From NCBI GenBank assembly GCA_947462335.1, contig OX381714.1, forward strand, positions 60,433,800 to 60,497,799: a stretch of 64,000 nucleotides of DNA. The letters run 5' to 3'. This document shows positions 10,316 through 21,298 of this stretch, piece after piece. The notes under the pieces are model-generated. The model saw nothing but the letters and a program-made list of their open reading frames with translations, made no database searches and had not been told where the DNA came from. A program made the translations under genes and the position numbers. Within the stretch, counting starts at the first letter, position 1. Every line of letters begins with the position of its first letter. Origin of the DNA: Harmothoe impar (lineage: Eukaryota; Annelida; Polychaeta; Phyllodocida; Polynoidae).

Positions 10316-10800
10316 CTGTAGTGGTGAGCTGTGGTGGGGTTATTGTAGAGATAATCCTGTACCGTACATCCCTGTGTTAGTGTGTAGTGTTGTACAGGGG
10401 GTTGTGACAGTGTGTTGTTGGTGGTTGTGACAGTGTGTGTTGTGGTGTGCTGTCACGGTGTGGGTGGGTGCTGTGGGGTGCTGTCAGTGGGTGTGGGGGT
10501 TACTGTCAGTGTACAGTGTACTGTCACTCCCTCTGCCTCCCCCTGCTGCTAGGCTATCCCTCCTGCCGTCACTGACTTGGTGTGTACGCCCCCCCCCCGC
10601 ACCCAACACACACACACACACACATCACACACTCGCGGTGGTATCTGACCCCCACATAGACTTGCCTGCAGCCCTCAAGTGGACCCTCAATGCTAATTCC
10701 AAAATAACTAAGGCTTTTATTTTAAATGTTTATATTCAAGGTGTAATAGATATATCTCATAGCTATATGCAATGTTGAAACCATGTTAACATTTGAGAAG
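10316..10800. other. GT-rich and C-rich low-complexity stretch with a conserved GC patch
   Basis: GTGTGTTGTGG-type repeats at 10375-10510, a C tract with CA repeats at 10586-10625, then GGTATCTGACCCCCACATAGACTTGCC. The last part is one of four related GC-rich segments: here (shortened by deletion), 10987-11045, about 24605-24665 and 25013-25075. Confidence 0.6.
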
Positions 10801-11410
10801 AAATATAAATATGATGGGTATTGGCTAATAGCATAGGTATTGGCTAATATGAAAGGTATCGGCTAATATTTATATATATACAATGGCCAATATTATTGGC
10901 ATTGGCTGAAATGAAAGCGAACGTCCTGTCATTCACTTGGTGTGTACGCCCCCCCCCCCCCCCACACACACACACCTCCCACTCACGTTGGTATCTGACC
11001 CCCTGCGGCGCCATCCCCTCCAGTCACTCACATAGACTTGCCTCAGTCTCTTAGCAGCTCTCAATGCTAATCCCAAACTAATTAAGGCTTTTACTTTAGA
11101 TGTTTATATCATATAAGTATGCTATCAAGGTGCCATCATAGATATATCTAATAGATATATTAAATGTTGAAACAATGCTAAACATTAAAGAAGAAACATT
11201 GGCTAATATGATAGGCATTGGCTGATATAATAGATATTGGCTAATAATATTGGCATTGGCTAATATTATAGATGTTGGCTAATGATATAGGCATGGCTAA
11301 TATCATAGATGTTGGCTAATGATATAAGCATGGCTAATATCATAGATATTGGTTAAATATATATGCATTGGCTAATATTATATATATTTGCTAATATGGT
11401 AGAATGACAT
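10800..11410. repeat. Minisatellite of about 19 bp, ATTGGCTAATATKATAGRY (copy 1)
   Basis: Around 15 imperfect units of ATTGGCTAATATGATAGGC occur, split into two groups by the unit at 10920-11110. Each unit carries ATTGG, the reverse of a CCAAT core. Copy 2 holds the same array at 24790-25395 with different unit number. Confidence 0.85.
10920..11110. repeat. Second unit of an internal duplication within the block (copy 1)
   Basis: TCACTTGGTGTGTACGCCCC, C tract, CA run, ACTCACGTTGGTATCTGACC and CTCAATGCTAATCCCAAACTAATTAAGGC repeat the order seen at 10570-10720, about 390 bp earlier. On the minus strand the GC patch at 10987-11040 reads YVSDWRGWRRRGSDTN and ends at a donor-like AAC|GTGAGTGGG; copy 2 reads YVSDWKGWSRGGSDTN. 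I cannot define the other exon edge, so I do not call a CDS. Confidence 0.55.
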
Positions 11411-11890
11411 CATGCTCACATTGATATATACCTATATTGTATATATCTATAATTAACGTGTGGTCAGGGGATAAACATTATTACCATATACAGACTAGAC
11501 AATAATCGTACATGTATCTTAAAGGCCGATAAACGTCTTATGCAAGTCTACAACAGACTGCTCCCCCTCAGCTCTACAGAATATACATGTATGTCGCTGG
11601 ACCTGCTCCTCAGACTCATCTGGGTTATTTTTAGATACCTTATTTACATATAGGATTAAATTACTTTCATGGAGACCGACTTCCTGGGAGTACAAACTTC
11701 AGAGGGCTGAGGGCGTATTATGGGACATTATGGTGTGCCCATAGTATATGAGTGGCATGGATATCTTAAATCCAATTTATTCCTGCACATGTGTTTGCTT
11801 GTTTGTCAACAGGTGTATTAGGGGCATTTAGACATATAAAGTATTTTAATCAAAGTAGTCACGTAGTAACACACAGAGACGATAGTCCTT
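11410..11890. other. Unique right-end sequence of duplicated block, copy 1
   Basis: Closely matches 25395-25838. Contains ORF fragments on the plus strand around GTATGTCGCTGGACCTGC that are not frame-conserved over length. No gene supported. Confidence 0.5.
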
Positions 11891-12011
11891 AGGGGTCATT
11901 CATAAAGTCTGTCACGCAAATATTGGCCATTTTCTACACCCCCACCCTGACCCCTTTGTCACGCTTTCCCCCATACCTCTATCATTGGGGACCAAGACCC
12001 CCCCCCCCCCC
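11891..12011. mobile_element. Truncated DNA-transposon end abutting the gap
   Basis: AGGGGTCATTCATAAAGTC at the very edge of the duplication, followed by GTCACGC and a pyrimidine-rich run into a C tract, looks like a transposon terminus whose interior and other end are lost in the gap. A matching terminus is not seen after the gap, so this is tentative. Confidence 0.35.
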
Positions 12012-12211
12012 NNNNNNNNNNNNNNNNNNNNNNNNNNNNNNNNNNNNNNNNNNNNNNNNNNNNNNNNNNNNNNNNNNNNNNNNNNNNNNNNNNNNNNNNN
12101 NNNNNNNNNNNNNNNNNNNNNNNNNNNNNNNNNNNNNNNNNNNNNNNNNNNNNNNNNNNNNNNNNNNNNNNNNNNNNNNNNNNNNNNNNNNNNNNNNNNN
12201 NNNNNNNNNNN
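12012..12211. other. Assembly gap of 200 N
   Basis: Exactly 200 N, a fixed-size placeholder rather than a measured distance. It starts within a C homopolymer and ends at a short perfect hairpin, both of which hinder assembly. Confidence 1.
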
Positions 12212-12242
12212 CAAGTGCCATTCTGGGATAGAATGGCACTTG
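12212..12242. repeat. Perfect 12-bp stem hairpin at the gap edge
   Basis: CAAGTGCCATTC, seven-base loop TGGGATA, GAATGGCACTTG. It may be the tip of a longer inverted element partly inside the gap. Confidence 0.7.
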
Positions 12243-12500
12243 TCAGGGGCGTGGCAAAGCAGTTTCTAAGTCGGGGGGAGGGGGGGAATTTTGACCTTTT
12301 TTAAACTTAATCCTTTAGGTTTCACCTTTTTTAAGGCCGAAAGGCCCCGTAGGGGCCCTGGTGGTGAGCTTGCGAACTACCAGGTTGAGGCATTATATTG
12401 TTTTCATTGACAGGAAGTCAGTACGGGTGCCGCCATTTTGTTTTAATGGGTGCCGCCATTTTGTTTTAAGGTGTCACAACACAAATTTATACATATAACG
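12243..12500. other. Spacer with a short tandem GGTGCCGCCATTTTGTTTTA
   Basis: GGGTGCCGCCATTTTGTTTTA occurs twice in succession at about 12425-12470. Complementary words GGCCGAAAGGCC and GGCCCCGTAGGGGCC give small hairpins at 12332-12360. No gene signal. Confidence 0.5.
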
Positions 12501-13625
12501 ATAAAATTAATATTAATCAACCTTCGATACTGAGGTTGATCATAAGCATACCTACCCCCCCTTACAGGGACCCAAGGAATTCAATGGTTCTATTGGTTTA
12601 TTGCTAAGACAGCTGGTTGCCTAGCAACAGCTATTCTAATTGTTTATCTGCCTAGCAACGCACATTTTGATGCTCCTGAGGTTGATTATAATCCTACCTA
12701 CCCCCCCTAACATGGACCCAAGGAATTCAATGGTTCTATTATTTTGTTGCTAAGACGGCCGGTTGCCTAGCAACAGCTATTCTAATTGTTTATCTGCCTA
12801 GCAACGCACATTTCGATGCTCCTGAGGTTGATTATAATCCTACCTACCCCCCCTAACATGGACCCAAGGAATTCAATGGTTTTATTATTTTCTTGCTAAG
12901 ACAGCTGGTTGCCTAGCAACAGCTATTCTAATTGTTTATCTGCCTAGCAACACCCATTTCCATGCTCCTGAGGTTGATTATAATCCTACCTACCCCCCTA
13001 ACATGGACCCAAGGAATTCAATGGTTCTATTGGTTTGTTGCTAAGACGGCAGGTTGTCTAGCAACAGCTATTCTAATTGTTTATCTACCTAGCAACGCAC
13101 ATTTCGATGCTCCTGAGGTTGATTATAATTGTACCTCCCCCCCCTAACATGGACCCAAGGAATTCAATGGTTCTATTATTTTGTTGCTAAGACAGCTGTT
13201 TGCCTAGCAACAGCTATTCTAATTGTTTATCTGCCTAGCAACACCCATTTCCATGCTCCTGAGGTTGATTATAATCCTACCTACCCCCCCTAACATGGAC
13301 CCAAGGAATTCAATGGTTCTATGGGTTTGTTGCTAAGACGGCTGGTTGCCTAGCAACAGCTATTCTTATTGTTTATCTGCCTAGCAACACCCATTTCAAT
13401 GCTCCTGAGGTTGATTATAATCCTACCTACCCCCCCTAACATGGACCCAAGGAATTCAATGGTTCTATTGGTTTGTTGCTAAGACGGCTGGTTGCCTAGC
13501 AACAGCTATTCTAATTGTTTATCTGCCTAGCAACACCCATTTCCATGCTCCTGAGGTTGATTATAATCGTACCTACCCTCCCTAGCATGGACCAAAGGAA
13601 TTCAATGGTCCTATTAGTGCTGCTG
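12500..13625. repeat. 146-bp tandem array, about eight units, with X-box-like half sites
   Basis: The anchor CCCAAGGAATTCAATGG falls at 12571, 12717, 12863, 13008, 13154, 13300 and 13446, with a variant at 13592: spacings 146, 146, 145, 146, 146, 146, 146. Each unit carries GTTGCTAAGACNGC, the inverted motif GTTGCCTAGCAAC (for example 12616-12628), and a further CTGCCTAGCAAC. GTTGCCTAGCAAC matches the RFX-family (EF-C/X-box) binding consensus. The period also equals a nucleosome core length. No ORF runs through the units. Confidence 0.95.
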
Positions 13626-13790
13626 CACTGGTGGCCACCTAGTGGCTGTATATTACACTAAATCCCTGTAATGGCATGTTTTCCCTGTTGTGTCACATCC
13701 GTCAGTTATATCATCCTTCTGCCCTGTTTATATGGTGTCTTGAATGGGTCCCCTACAAATATACCAACCATGTAGACATTGTTCCTTCAA
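13626..13790. other. Spacer after the 146-bp array
   Basis: No recognisable feature apart from the flank of the hairpin that follows. Confidence 0.5.
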
Positions 13791-13793
13791 ATG

Positions 13794-13867
13794 CAAGAAT
13801 TGCGGTTGTTGCCGCGTTATAAAAATGCCTGAGGCATTTTTTTACGCGGCAACAACCGCAATTCTTG
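13794..13867. repeat. 74-bp near-perfect hairpin, candidate precursor RNA or tiny foldback element
   Basis: CAAGAATTGCGGTTGTTGCC with GCG pairs exactly with CGC and GGCAACAACCGCAATTCTTG, a 23-bp perfect stem. The 28-base centre itself pairs (TAAAAATGCC with GGCATTTTTTA) around a TGA loop, so almost every base can pair. Length fits a microRNA precursor, but perfect pairing to the tip is more usual for a palindromic MITE. Direction cannot be told. Confidence 0.8.
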
Positions 13868-14190
13868 TTATGGGTTGGTCACAAATGGATGGGGGGGGGG
13901 GGGGGTTGTTAACACAACTATGACCTTGAACTAGGAATTTTGCTGGGTCTCGACAATTCCTGTAGTTAGCTTGGAACCAGCAACAGGAAGAAGAACGAGA
14001 AGTGAAGTGTGATGGGAGAACTCTCATCATATATGTTGGTTCCCGTTTGCTGGTTTCAAGTTACCCGCAGTGATTGCCCAAACCCAAGCACAATTCAAGT
14101 TCAAGGTCATAGTGGTAGTTACCAGAGCCTTCCTGTGGAAAGACATAGGCACCAGAATGCCTCTAAGTCCCTTACAAAGAGAACCCCATT
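13868..14190. mobile_element. Diverged inverted-repeat MITE related to the 300-bp element at 30396-30695
   Basis: TATGACCTTGAACTAGGAATTTTGCTGGG on the left and CCCAAACCCAAGC...GTTCAAGGTCATA on the right are inverted, as are TAGCTTGGAACCAGCAACAGG and its right partner. The right outer part AGTTACCAGAGCCTTCC matches the intact relative. Terminal sequences beyond the G tract at 13890-13905 are degraded, so no target duplication can be read. Confidence 0.65.
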
Positions 14191-14199
14191 AGATCAGGT

Positions 14200-14440
14200 T
14201 TAACGTAACCCTGTAAGGGCCGCATAGTGCTTTAATGTGCTACGTCCTTGCATTTGGGACTGTGACAACTCTGCAGGGTTATCATGGTGCATGAATACAT
14301 CTCTGGCGAGTATATTTGCCAGGGGTGCATTCATGCATCATGCGGACCATGCAGGAGTGTATCAACCCTGTATGGTAGACATGATGCAGTCCTGGCGAGT
14401 TACTCGCCCATAGAGAGTTATGCCCCCCTGACAGGTTTAA
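14200..14440. mobile_element. Decayed double-palindrome MITE
   Basis: AACGTAACCCTGTAAGGGCCGCATAGTGC begins it, then CTCTGGCGAGTATATTTGCCAGGGGTGCATTCATGCATCATG and CAGTCCTGGCGAGTTACTCGCCC. Right terminus lost. Confidence 0.6.
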
Positions 14441-14974
14441 GTTAAGCCCTGCTCCAGTCCCTGCTCTAGTCTAGTCTACCCTTATGGCGTTCGATCATAC
14501 TGAGGGGTTACAGTGCTGACATATCTAGGGCCTAACGTGAACCAAGACCATTTTGTAGACCATTCACATTATTATGAAAAAGATTTAAACAATATTAATA
14601 CACAAAATATATTTTATGTGATAAATTAGAAATTTGGGCAGTCAAGGATAAAGGATGATCTGTGTAAGCATTCAATATACGGATGCTCCTATAGAAATGC
14701 TATTTTGACTATGTTAAACACTCAATAAATGTTTTTATTAATGTTCCTATACAAATGCTTTTCTTGGAAATATTACTATACAAATGATTGTTTTAGAAAT
14801 GTCGCTATACAAATATATAGCCGGGTAATGGTCCGGGTAAGACCACCTACACACCACTATAGCTAGATTCAATAGGACTGTGGCCTATACCGCTGTGCCC
14901 CCCCCCTCCCGCACGTAGCTACAGAGGTAACCATACCAACCCCCGGGGGACGCCTCCCTAGCAACAACAGGTCC

Positions 14975-15085
14975 GTCACCATGACAACAGGTAGCTACTC
15001 CCCCGGGACCAGCGGCACGACCAGCGGAACATGAAGCGGCATCAACTATGTACGTCACCATAGCAACCATTGTAACCATAGTAAC
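14975..15085. promoter_or_regulatory. Cluster of RFX/X-box-like inverted motifs (copy 2)
   Basis: GTCACCATGACAAC at 14975-14988, GTCACCATAGCAAC at 15054-15067 and GTAACCATAGTAAC at 15072-15085. GTCACCATAGCAAC fits the X-box consensus better than its copy 1 partner. The spacing of the first motif to the others is kept. Confidence 0.45.
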
Positions 15086-15505
15086 CGGAGCCACCACTGG
15101 GGCCTGGGTAACAGGACCTTAATCCGGCCCTGACCTGCATTATTATACATGCGCATAGCATAATTAACCATTTAAGGGCGATGGTGCAAAAAATAGTAAC
15201 GAGAAACCAACACAAAACTTGATAGATCATGCCATCCTTAAGTATCCATAGCTCACAGGTATTTGAGCCTCATCAACCTTAACGCAACATGTATTGTCAT
15301 GATGCGCTCTACGCTGGCACTGCGTTCGTGCATCATGCCGACCCTTCACCTCACCATACAGGGTTGGCATGACGCATGAATGCAGCCATGATGAGTTACC
15401 TGTCAGGGATGCATTCATGCATCATGAAAACAAAGTACATAGCACGCTACAGCACATCCACACAGAGCACCCTTTCTGCTTGGCTGCCCATGTATCCCTG
15501 CTCAC

Positions 15506-15867
15506 CTGTGTGCAGTACCACGTGTAACATCCAGGGTACCATCAGCCCACCTCACCCTCCTCCTGGTGTCACCACCCGCAACACCCTCAGCACCACCCTC
15601 TGCACCACTCCCAGTACTACCAGCACCACCACCCTCTGCACCACTCCCAGTACCACCAGCACCACCACCCTCTGCACCACTCCCAGTACCACCAGCACCA
15701 CCACCCTCTGCACCACTCCCAGTACTACCAGCACCACCCTCTGCACCACTCCCAGTACTACCAGCACCACCACCCTCTGCACCACTCCCAGTACCACCAG
15801 CACCACTACCTTCTGTACCGACCCCACCAGCACCACTGCCTCCAGGCCCCCCTCCACAGGTAGCCAT
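15506..15867 (-). CDS. Candidate Gly-rich first coding exon (copy 2), expanded
   Basis: Minus-strand ATG at 15867-15865, 120 codons plus two bases, ending GCACACAG|GTGAGC. The peptide starts MATCGGGPGGSGAGGVGTEG, contains about seven repeats of the type GSGAEGGGAGG, and ends DTRRRVRWADGTLDVTRG. Compared with copy 1 it is 186 bp longer, a multiple of three, so reading frame and splice phase are unchanged. The repeat unit is 33 or 36 bp (ACCACCCTCTGCACCACTCC type on the plus strand), so frame keeping follows partly from the unit length. The plus strand is also open (TTTLCTTPSTTS repeats, mucin-like), which I consider less likely because it lacks an equally good splice or start context. Function unknown. 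Confidence 0.35.
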
Positions 15868-15869
15868 GG

Positions 15870-16595
15870 GGAGCAGCTCACGGTGTAGGGGAAGCCCCTG
15901 GTATGTAGTTCTGTGGGGGAGCAGCTCAGGGAGGGAGTAACATGTAGTTTGGTGGGGGGCCAGCTCAGGGTTGCAGCACCTCGTAGTGTATAGTTCTATG
16001 AGGAGCAGCTCAGGAGGTGAGTAGTATATAGCGATGGGAGTTGGGATGGGAAGCGGCTCAGGGTAGGGGTATCCGCTAGTGTATAGTTTATAGAGAACAG
16101 CCCAGGCCAGGGGCACCCCCTAGTATATAGTTCTATGGAGAGCGGTTCAGAGAGTGAGTAGTATAGATAGTTGTGGAGCTGGTTAGGGAGCAGCTCAAGG
16201 TAGGGGAAGCCCCTAGTTTACAGTTCTTTGGAGCGCAGTTCAGGGAGGGGGTAGCGGAGCTGGGGAGCTGGGTGTGGGGTAGCTCAGGGTATAGGAACCC
16301 TTAGTATACAGTCAAGTGGAGAGCAGCGAGTAGTATAGAGTTGGCATCCTTAGTATACAGCCATAGGTATGTGACAGAACTACTCAGAGCATTCCTTTGA
16401 ATATATAGTTCTGGAGATTCGATAGAGAAGGTCAGAAAGTGAGTAGTATAGTGATGTATAGTAGCAGTGAGTAGTATAGGGGTGGGGAGCAACTCGGAGT
16501 AGGTGCACCCCCATGTATTATAGGTCTCCCTTGGAGAACAGCCAAGAGGCTAGTAGTATATACAGTTGGCACCCTGAGCATGGCATCCTTAATAG
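15870..16595. repeat. Degenerate tandem repeat with GAGCAGCTCAGG core (copy 2)
   Basis: Counterpart of 1625-2230, about 120 bp longer, with the same TATAGTTCTATGGAGAGCAG and GGGGAAGCCCCTAG phrases. Confidence 0.75.
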
Positions 16596-17845
16596 GTCCT
16601 ATATGAGTTATCTTGATCCAAGGAGGGAACCTAATTCTCCAAGGGAACTTGATCCTATGAGTGTACTTAATCCTTAAAGGGAACTTGATCTGATGAAGGA
16701 TCGTAAGGTCTCTTGGTCCTACTACGGATGGTAATCCCATGAGTAAACTTGATTCAAAGCTGCCACTCGATGGGACTTGACCCTAGAAAGGAACTTAATG
16801 CTATGAGCGCACATGATCAATTAAGAGAACTTAATTCCGATAAGAAAACTTAATCATCCAATGACAGAACTCAATCATGTGAGTAAATCTGGCCCAAAGA
16901 GGGAAGGCCATTAATCTTCCCAAGGGACTTGATCCTATAAGGTACTTAATCCGATCACGAGTCTTAATCCTTAATCCTCAAAAGGAACTTAATTGGATAA
17001 GAGAACTTGATCCTATCAGGGTACTTGGTCCCAAGAGAGAATTTGATCCTATGAGGAAACTTGATGGGACTTGATTCTCGCATAAAACCTAATCCTAGGA
17101 GAGTACTTGATCCCATACAAGAATTAGATCCAGGAGAGAGCTTAATTCCATGAGAGAACTTGATCCTAAGAGGAAACGTATGATATAAGAAAACTTGCTG
17201 CTATGAGAGAAATTTGATGGAGCCAAAGAGGGAACTTGCTGGATCCAATGAGGGAATTTGAATTAAGGAGGAAACTTGATCCTATGAGTGAACTAGATCC
17301 TTAAAGGAAACATAGGAACTTGATCCTATGACAGAAGTTAATTCTCGGAGGAAACTTGATCCAAAGATGGAACTTAATGGATCCTATATGAGAGAACCTA
17401 ATCCTATGAGTGAACTCGATCCTCAAAGGAAACTTGATCAAACAAGGGAACTTGATCCTATGACAGAAGTCAATCCTCGGAGAAAACTTAATCCAAAGAT
17501 GGAACTTGATAAGTCCTTTGAGGGAACTTGATCAAAAGATGGAACTTGATGGATTCTATGAGGGAACTTTGATCCTATGAGGGAACTTAATCCTATGAGG
17601 GAACTTAATCCTAGAAGGGAGATTGATCCTATGACAGAAGTTGATCCTTGGAGGAAACTAATTCCAAAGGTGGAACTTGATAAGTCCTATGAGGGAACTT
17701 TATCCAAAGAGGGAACTTGATCAAAAGATGGAACTTGATGGATCCTATAAGGAAGCCTACGGGTTCCTATGGGGAAACACTGATGCTATGACAAAACTTT
17801 GGTGGAACTTTGATACTATAAGGGAGTATAATATAGGCTATATAG
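16595..17845. repeat. Degenerate 18-bp satellite (copy 2)
   Basis: About seventy imperfect units of GAACTTGATCCTATGAGG. On the plus strand 17328-17531 translates to LDPMTEVNPRRKLNPKMELD-like hexapeptide repeats, a by-product of the 18-bp period. Confidence 0.9.
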
Positions 17846-18086
17846 GGTACTTGAGTGTTGACCGATACCAGTAGCAGCACCTACATCCCAGTAGTGAGCA
17901 GCTCACGGTAGGGGAGGCAGAGCAGCTCCTGGTACTGCGTAGTGAGGAGACAATACAGGGCCACCCGGGCAGGCTGAGTCAAAGCCTGAGTCACTCACTC
18001 CCACCTCCTCCTCCACCCATAGCATCTAACCCTCACAGGGCAGCAGGATCTTTTCAAGTTTCTTGTTCATTTGTCATTATAATGCC
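17846..18086. other. Spacer between the 18-bp satellite and the MITE, copy 2
   Basis: Matches 4113-4334. Contains CACTCCCACCTCCTCCTCCACCCATAG, polypyrimidine followed by AG, which resembles a plus-strand splice acceptor; no coding frame follows. Confidence 0.4.
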
Positions 18087-18338
18087 TTAACCCTTTGAGG
18101 ACAGCATGTCGCTAAAAGATGACATTGATGTCATGATGCACCAATGCAGCCCCAGCGAGTAACTCGCCGGGGCTGCATTGGTGCATCATGCCGATTCTTC
18201 AATCCTTTTGAGTGTCCCAAACCCATAGTGTCGTCATGATGCTTGAATGCAGCACTGGCGGGTAACTCGCTAGGGTTGAATTCATGCATCATGACGACCA
18301 AGGGCATGATGCATTAAGGCATATCCTTAAAGGGTTAA
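18087..18338. mobile_element. TTAA-flanked double-palindrome MITE, full length
   Basis: TTAACCCTTTGAGGACAGC on the left and CCTTAAAGGGTTAA on the right, with TTAA at 18087-18090 and 18335-18338. Modules: CCAATGCAGCCCCAGCGAGT plus AACTCGCCGGGGCTGCATTGG, and GAATGCAGCACTGGCGGGT plus AACTCGCTAGGG. Confidence 0.88.
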
Positions 18339-18596
18339 TGCATTACTCGCTAGCGCTGCATTGGTGCATCATGCCAACGTATGATCTGGGAGGTTACTAG
18401 CTGCTGTTTCATTCATGTATCACACTGAAGGCCATAGTGGATTAAAACAGCATGTTGCCCTTAAAGGTTTAAGTACAACCACCCTCAGAATTGGTCCCTT
18501 ACACCCCCCCCCCACACACACACACATTGTGTCCCAGAGATACGTCATACTCCCAGGTACTGCGACGTAGGCCTACACACCATACCCAGGGTTCTC

Positions 18597-18882
18597 ACTA
18601 ATTTTCAGTCACAGTTTTGACTGACATTTAACTGACACCCAAATGAAAAATAATTCTTTCAACTGACAACTTTAGTGCCTCTATTCCTGCGGATAACTGC
18701 CTTTTGCAGATAACTATTTTTGAAAATGTCAAACAGTGTATGATAGAATCTTTGCTCAAAATATTTGTAACTGACTTTTTAACTGACATTTTCTTAAAAT
18801 CTAGAAAAGGACAGACAATATATGACAATTCTTTTTTTAAATTTAACTGACTTTTAAGGTAAATGAAACAGTGGGAACCCTG
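18597..18882. mobile_element. hAT-like nonautonomous element, uninterrupted copy
   Basis: CAGGGTTCTCACTAATTTTCAG and CAGTGGGAACCCTG termini form an inverted repeat. Flanking CCATACC and CCTTACC differ at one base and may be a worn target duplication. Interior carries AACTGACA repeats. This copy marks the pre-insertion state for the 342-bp insert at 4927-5268. Confidence 0.65.
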
Positions 18883-18999
18883 CCTTACCCCATCAGGCAG
18901 CAGACTTCATATATCATGGTTTGGAGGGGAGGACTTTCTATGGAGCTAAATATAAATCAATCTGGTTAGACTGTGTTTGTCCCAGCCCTGGGGACAGAG

Positions 19000-19086
19000 A
19001 TAGAGGGAGACAGAGACAGGCAGACTCTCGACAGACAGGCAGACAGACAGACCGAGACATACATATTTTGTTTTTGTTATTATTAT

Positions 19087-19124
<38 letters not shown>

Positions 19125-19125
19125 C
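19000..19125. repeat. Short GACA tract and (GTT)n tract, copy 2
   Basis: Contracted counterpart of 5640-5910. Confidence 0.85.
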
Positions 19126-19129
19126 TGAA

Positions 19130-19880
19130 TATCGTATGGGGAGCCACTCATGTCATAAAGAGCTTGTCAATAGAAGTTCTGTAAAGTCTCTTTTTATCTC
19201 TCCCCTTTAGAATCTATCTGTTGCAAAATACATGACGTTCCATTTGAGAGTGTATGCATATTATTTGTAAATCATATGTCTATAGTGAACTAATCATATT
19301 ATTTTATTACTCACTGATACACAATGGGGACCCGACTGTCTGTCAAGATATGAACTGTGAGGGTATTTAGGCCTTCAAGGGTCGCATACTGCTTTGATCC
19401 TGATCGTCATGATGCTTGAATACAGTCCTGGGTAGTAACTCGTGAGGGCCGCATTCAGAAATCACGACGACTCGTTTATCCATGCATAATGCAAACTCTC
19501 CGGATCTGTATCAACCCCATAGCATGAGTGGATGCCGCAATTTATTAGCCAGGGCTGCATTCATGTATCAAGGGTATGATGCATTAAAGCACCAGTGTTA
19601 GTGTCCACCGTAATCAATCACACCCTCAATTAACAGGCGCTAAACGCTACAAGTTCAACTCAGTTAAAATGGTGAATCGATCCCCCATGAGGGGAGCCAA
19701 TACCAGGTGATCCATTACAGCCCCCCCCCCCCCCCAGCTCTGAGTTCCACCCCCTTCCACCAACAACCTGCTAGCCAGTTGTGTTCCTGTGGTGGCAGGT
19801 TCTGTGTGTGTCAAATCTGGCTGTATGACCTTTGTACATGTAAACAAAAAGTGAATAAGCATGAAAGTATAATACTACTT
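19130..19880. other. Duplicate of 5930-6650, no gene
   Basis: Holds the same decayed MITE (about 19370-19590) and a longer C tract at 19720-19736. Confidence 0.55.
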
Positions 19881-20036
19881 TTTTTTTCTAATTGCAAGAA
19901 AACAAGATAAATCATCTTGTTTGACAAAACAACTAGTTTTAAGAAAACTTGAAGAAAAATATTTTCTCAATACAGCTTTATTCATCTTATTTTACGCCAG
20001 GCGAGTTAATTTATCTTGTTTTCTTGTTTTCTAGGT
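19878..20036. mobile_element. AT-rich inverted-repeat element, copy 2, right arm shortened
   Basis: Same AAGAAAACAAGATAAAT arms as 6648-6840, but the distal AAATGAGAAAAGTATTTTTGG is missing. Confidence 0.6.
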
Positions 20037-20039
20037 CAT

Positions 20040-21068
20040 ATTAGCAGCAGATAGCCCTGGTTTCTACTATGTGTATGGTAGAAACGACAGTATGATGATG
20101 AATGATGAAACCAAAGTGACTGCTGTGTGTTTGATACCGTAAACACTGTAGTATTTGTAATGGTATCACTAGGTTATCGGGACTGGGAGGGTGTAGAGGA
20201 TTGGAGGCTTCTCCATATATCAGTGAATGGTTGATCAAAGCACGGCGTGACAGAACCCATCTTCTGAATAGTTGGATCCGGATGTTGGATGTGGCCACTG
20301 AAGAAAAACCCTCATGTCTGCCATGTTCTCTTTTAGGACTTTCAGAGTTCTCTTTCTATAGATTCATTAGAATCTGAGGCGTATTGTTTAATGCCTTAAT
20401 CACCCTAAACGATAACTCAATAACCAATATTAGATACGCCAAGTTAAGGGTTGAGTTCATTTGAAATTCATTTGTTTAGATTGTCTGAAATAGGCCCCAG
20501 GGCCTGTCTGCTAGCTACAGCATTTCGCAGAGTCCATTGATATGTTATTATGGATAATATACAATTCCCTTGAGAGAACATTAATATGTTGCTCTACTCT
20601 GTATCATGATGACCAATGAGAATATCCTTGGTCAAGATGAGACACTATCATCATCAAATATTTAACATAAAAAAGAGTATACAAATAATAAGCAAAATGC
20701 AGTTTTGCTCCGAGGGGAACTTGTTTGATACACCATTATGTATACACTCATGTTCCACTCATTTCTTAACGCCGAGTCATAGTCATGCCCTTGAATGATA
20801 TACAGTGGGCATTTTAAGAAATATTGATATAAATTTGATCCTGGGTCAAATATGGACAAGTATGTATTGAAGGTAGAAGGTATGCACGGACACCCATATA
20901 TAAGCCGGTATATATTCTATTGGCTGTATATTGTTCTGGCTCTGACCCCGACCCCCCCCCCCCCCCCCCACACACACACACTTACACAATATAGGTCACA
21001 TGGTCCGTGTGGTATTCTATCTATATCGAGGCTGCACCGAGGTACCATCACACTGCATGCAATAATCA
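20040..21068. other. Unique sequence of the block, copy 2; no gene supported
   Basis: Four substitutions in about 180 bp against copy 1 near 20260-20440. C tract and CA run at 20951-20990. Confidence 0.55.
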
Positions 21069-21298
21069 TTAACCCTTTAAGGACGGTATAATGCATTAAT
21101 GCATCATGTCCTTGGTCGTCATAATGCATGAATGCAGCCCTAGCGAGTAACTCGCCAGGGCTGCATTCAAGCATCATGCCAACCCTATGGGGTTGAGACA
21201 CTCCAATAGGGTTGGCTTGATGCACCAATCCAGCACCAGCGAGTTACTCGCCAGACGATAAATGTCATCTTTAGCTACATCTGTCCTTAAAGGGTTAA
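21069..21298. mobile_element. TTAA-flanked double-palindrome MITE, full length with one shortened module
   Basis: TTAACCCTTTAAGGACGG at the left, CTGTCCTTAAAGGGTTAA at the right. First module is almost perfect: GCATGAATGCAGCCCTAGCG, AGTAACTCGCCAGGGCTGCA. The second has lost its right arm (GCGAGTTACTCGCCAGACG). Confidence 0.9.

Noticed and set aside
15376..15888. Plus-strand Thr-rich, mucin-like ORF (TTTLCTTPSTTS repeats)
   Set aside because: It is opposite the minus-strand candidate exon, consists of the same 33-36-bp minisatellite, and its amino-terminal part lies in MITE-derived sequence. I cannot exclude it fully.
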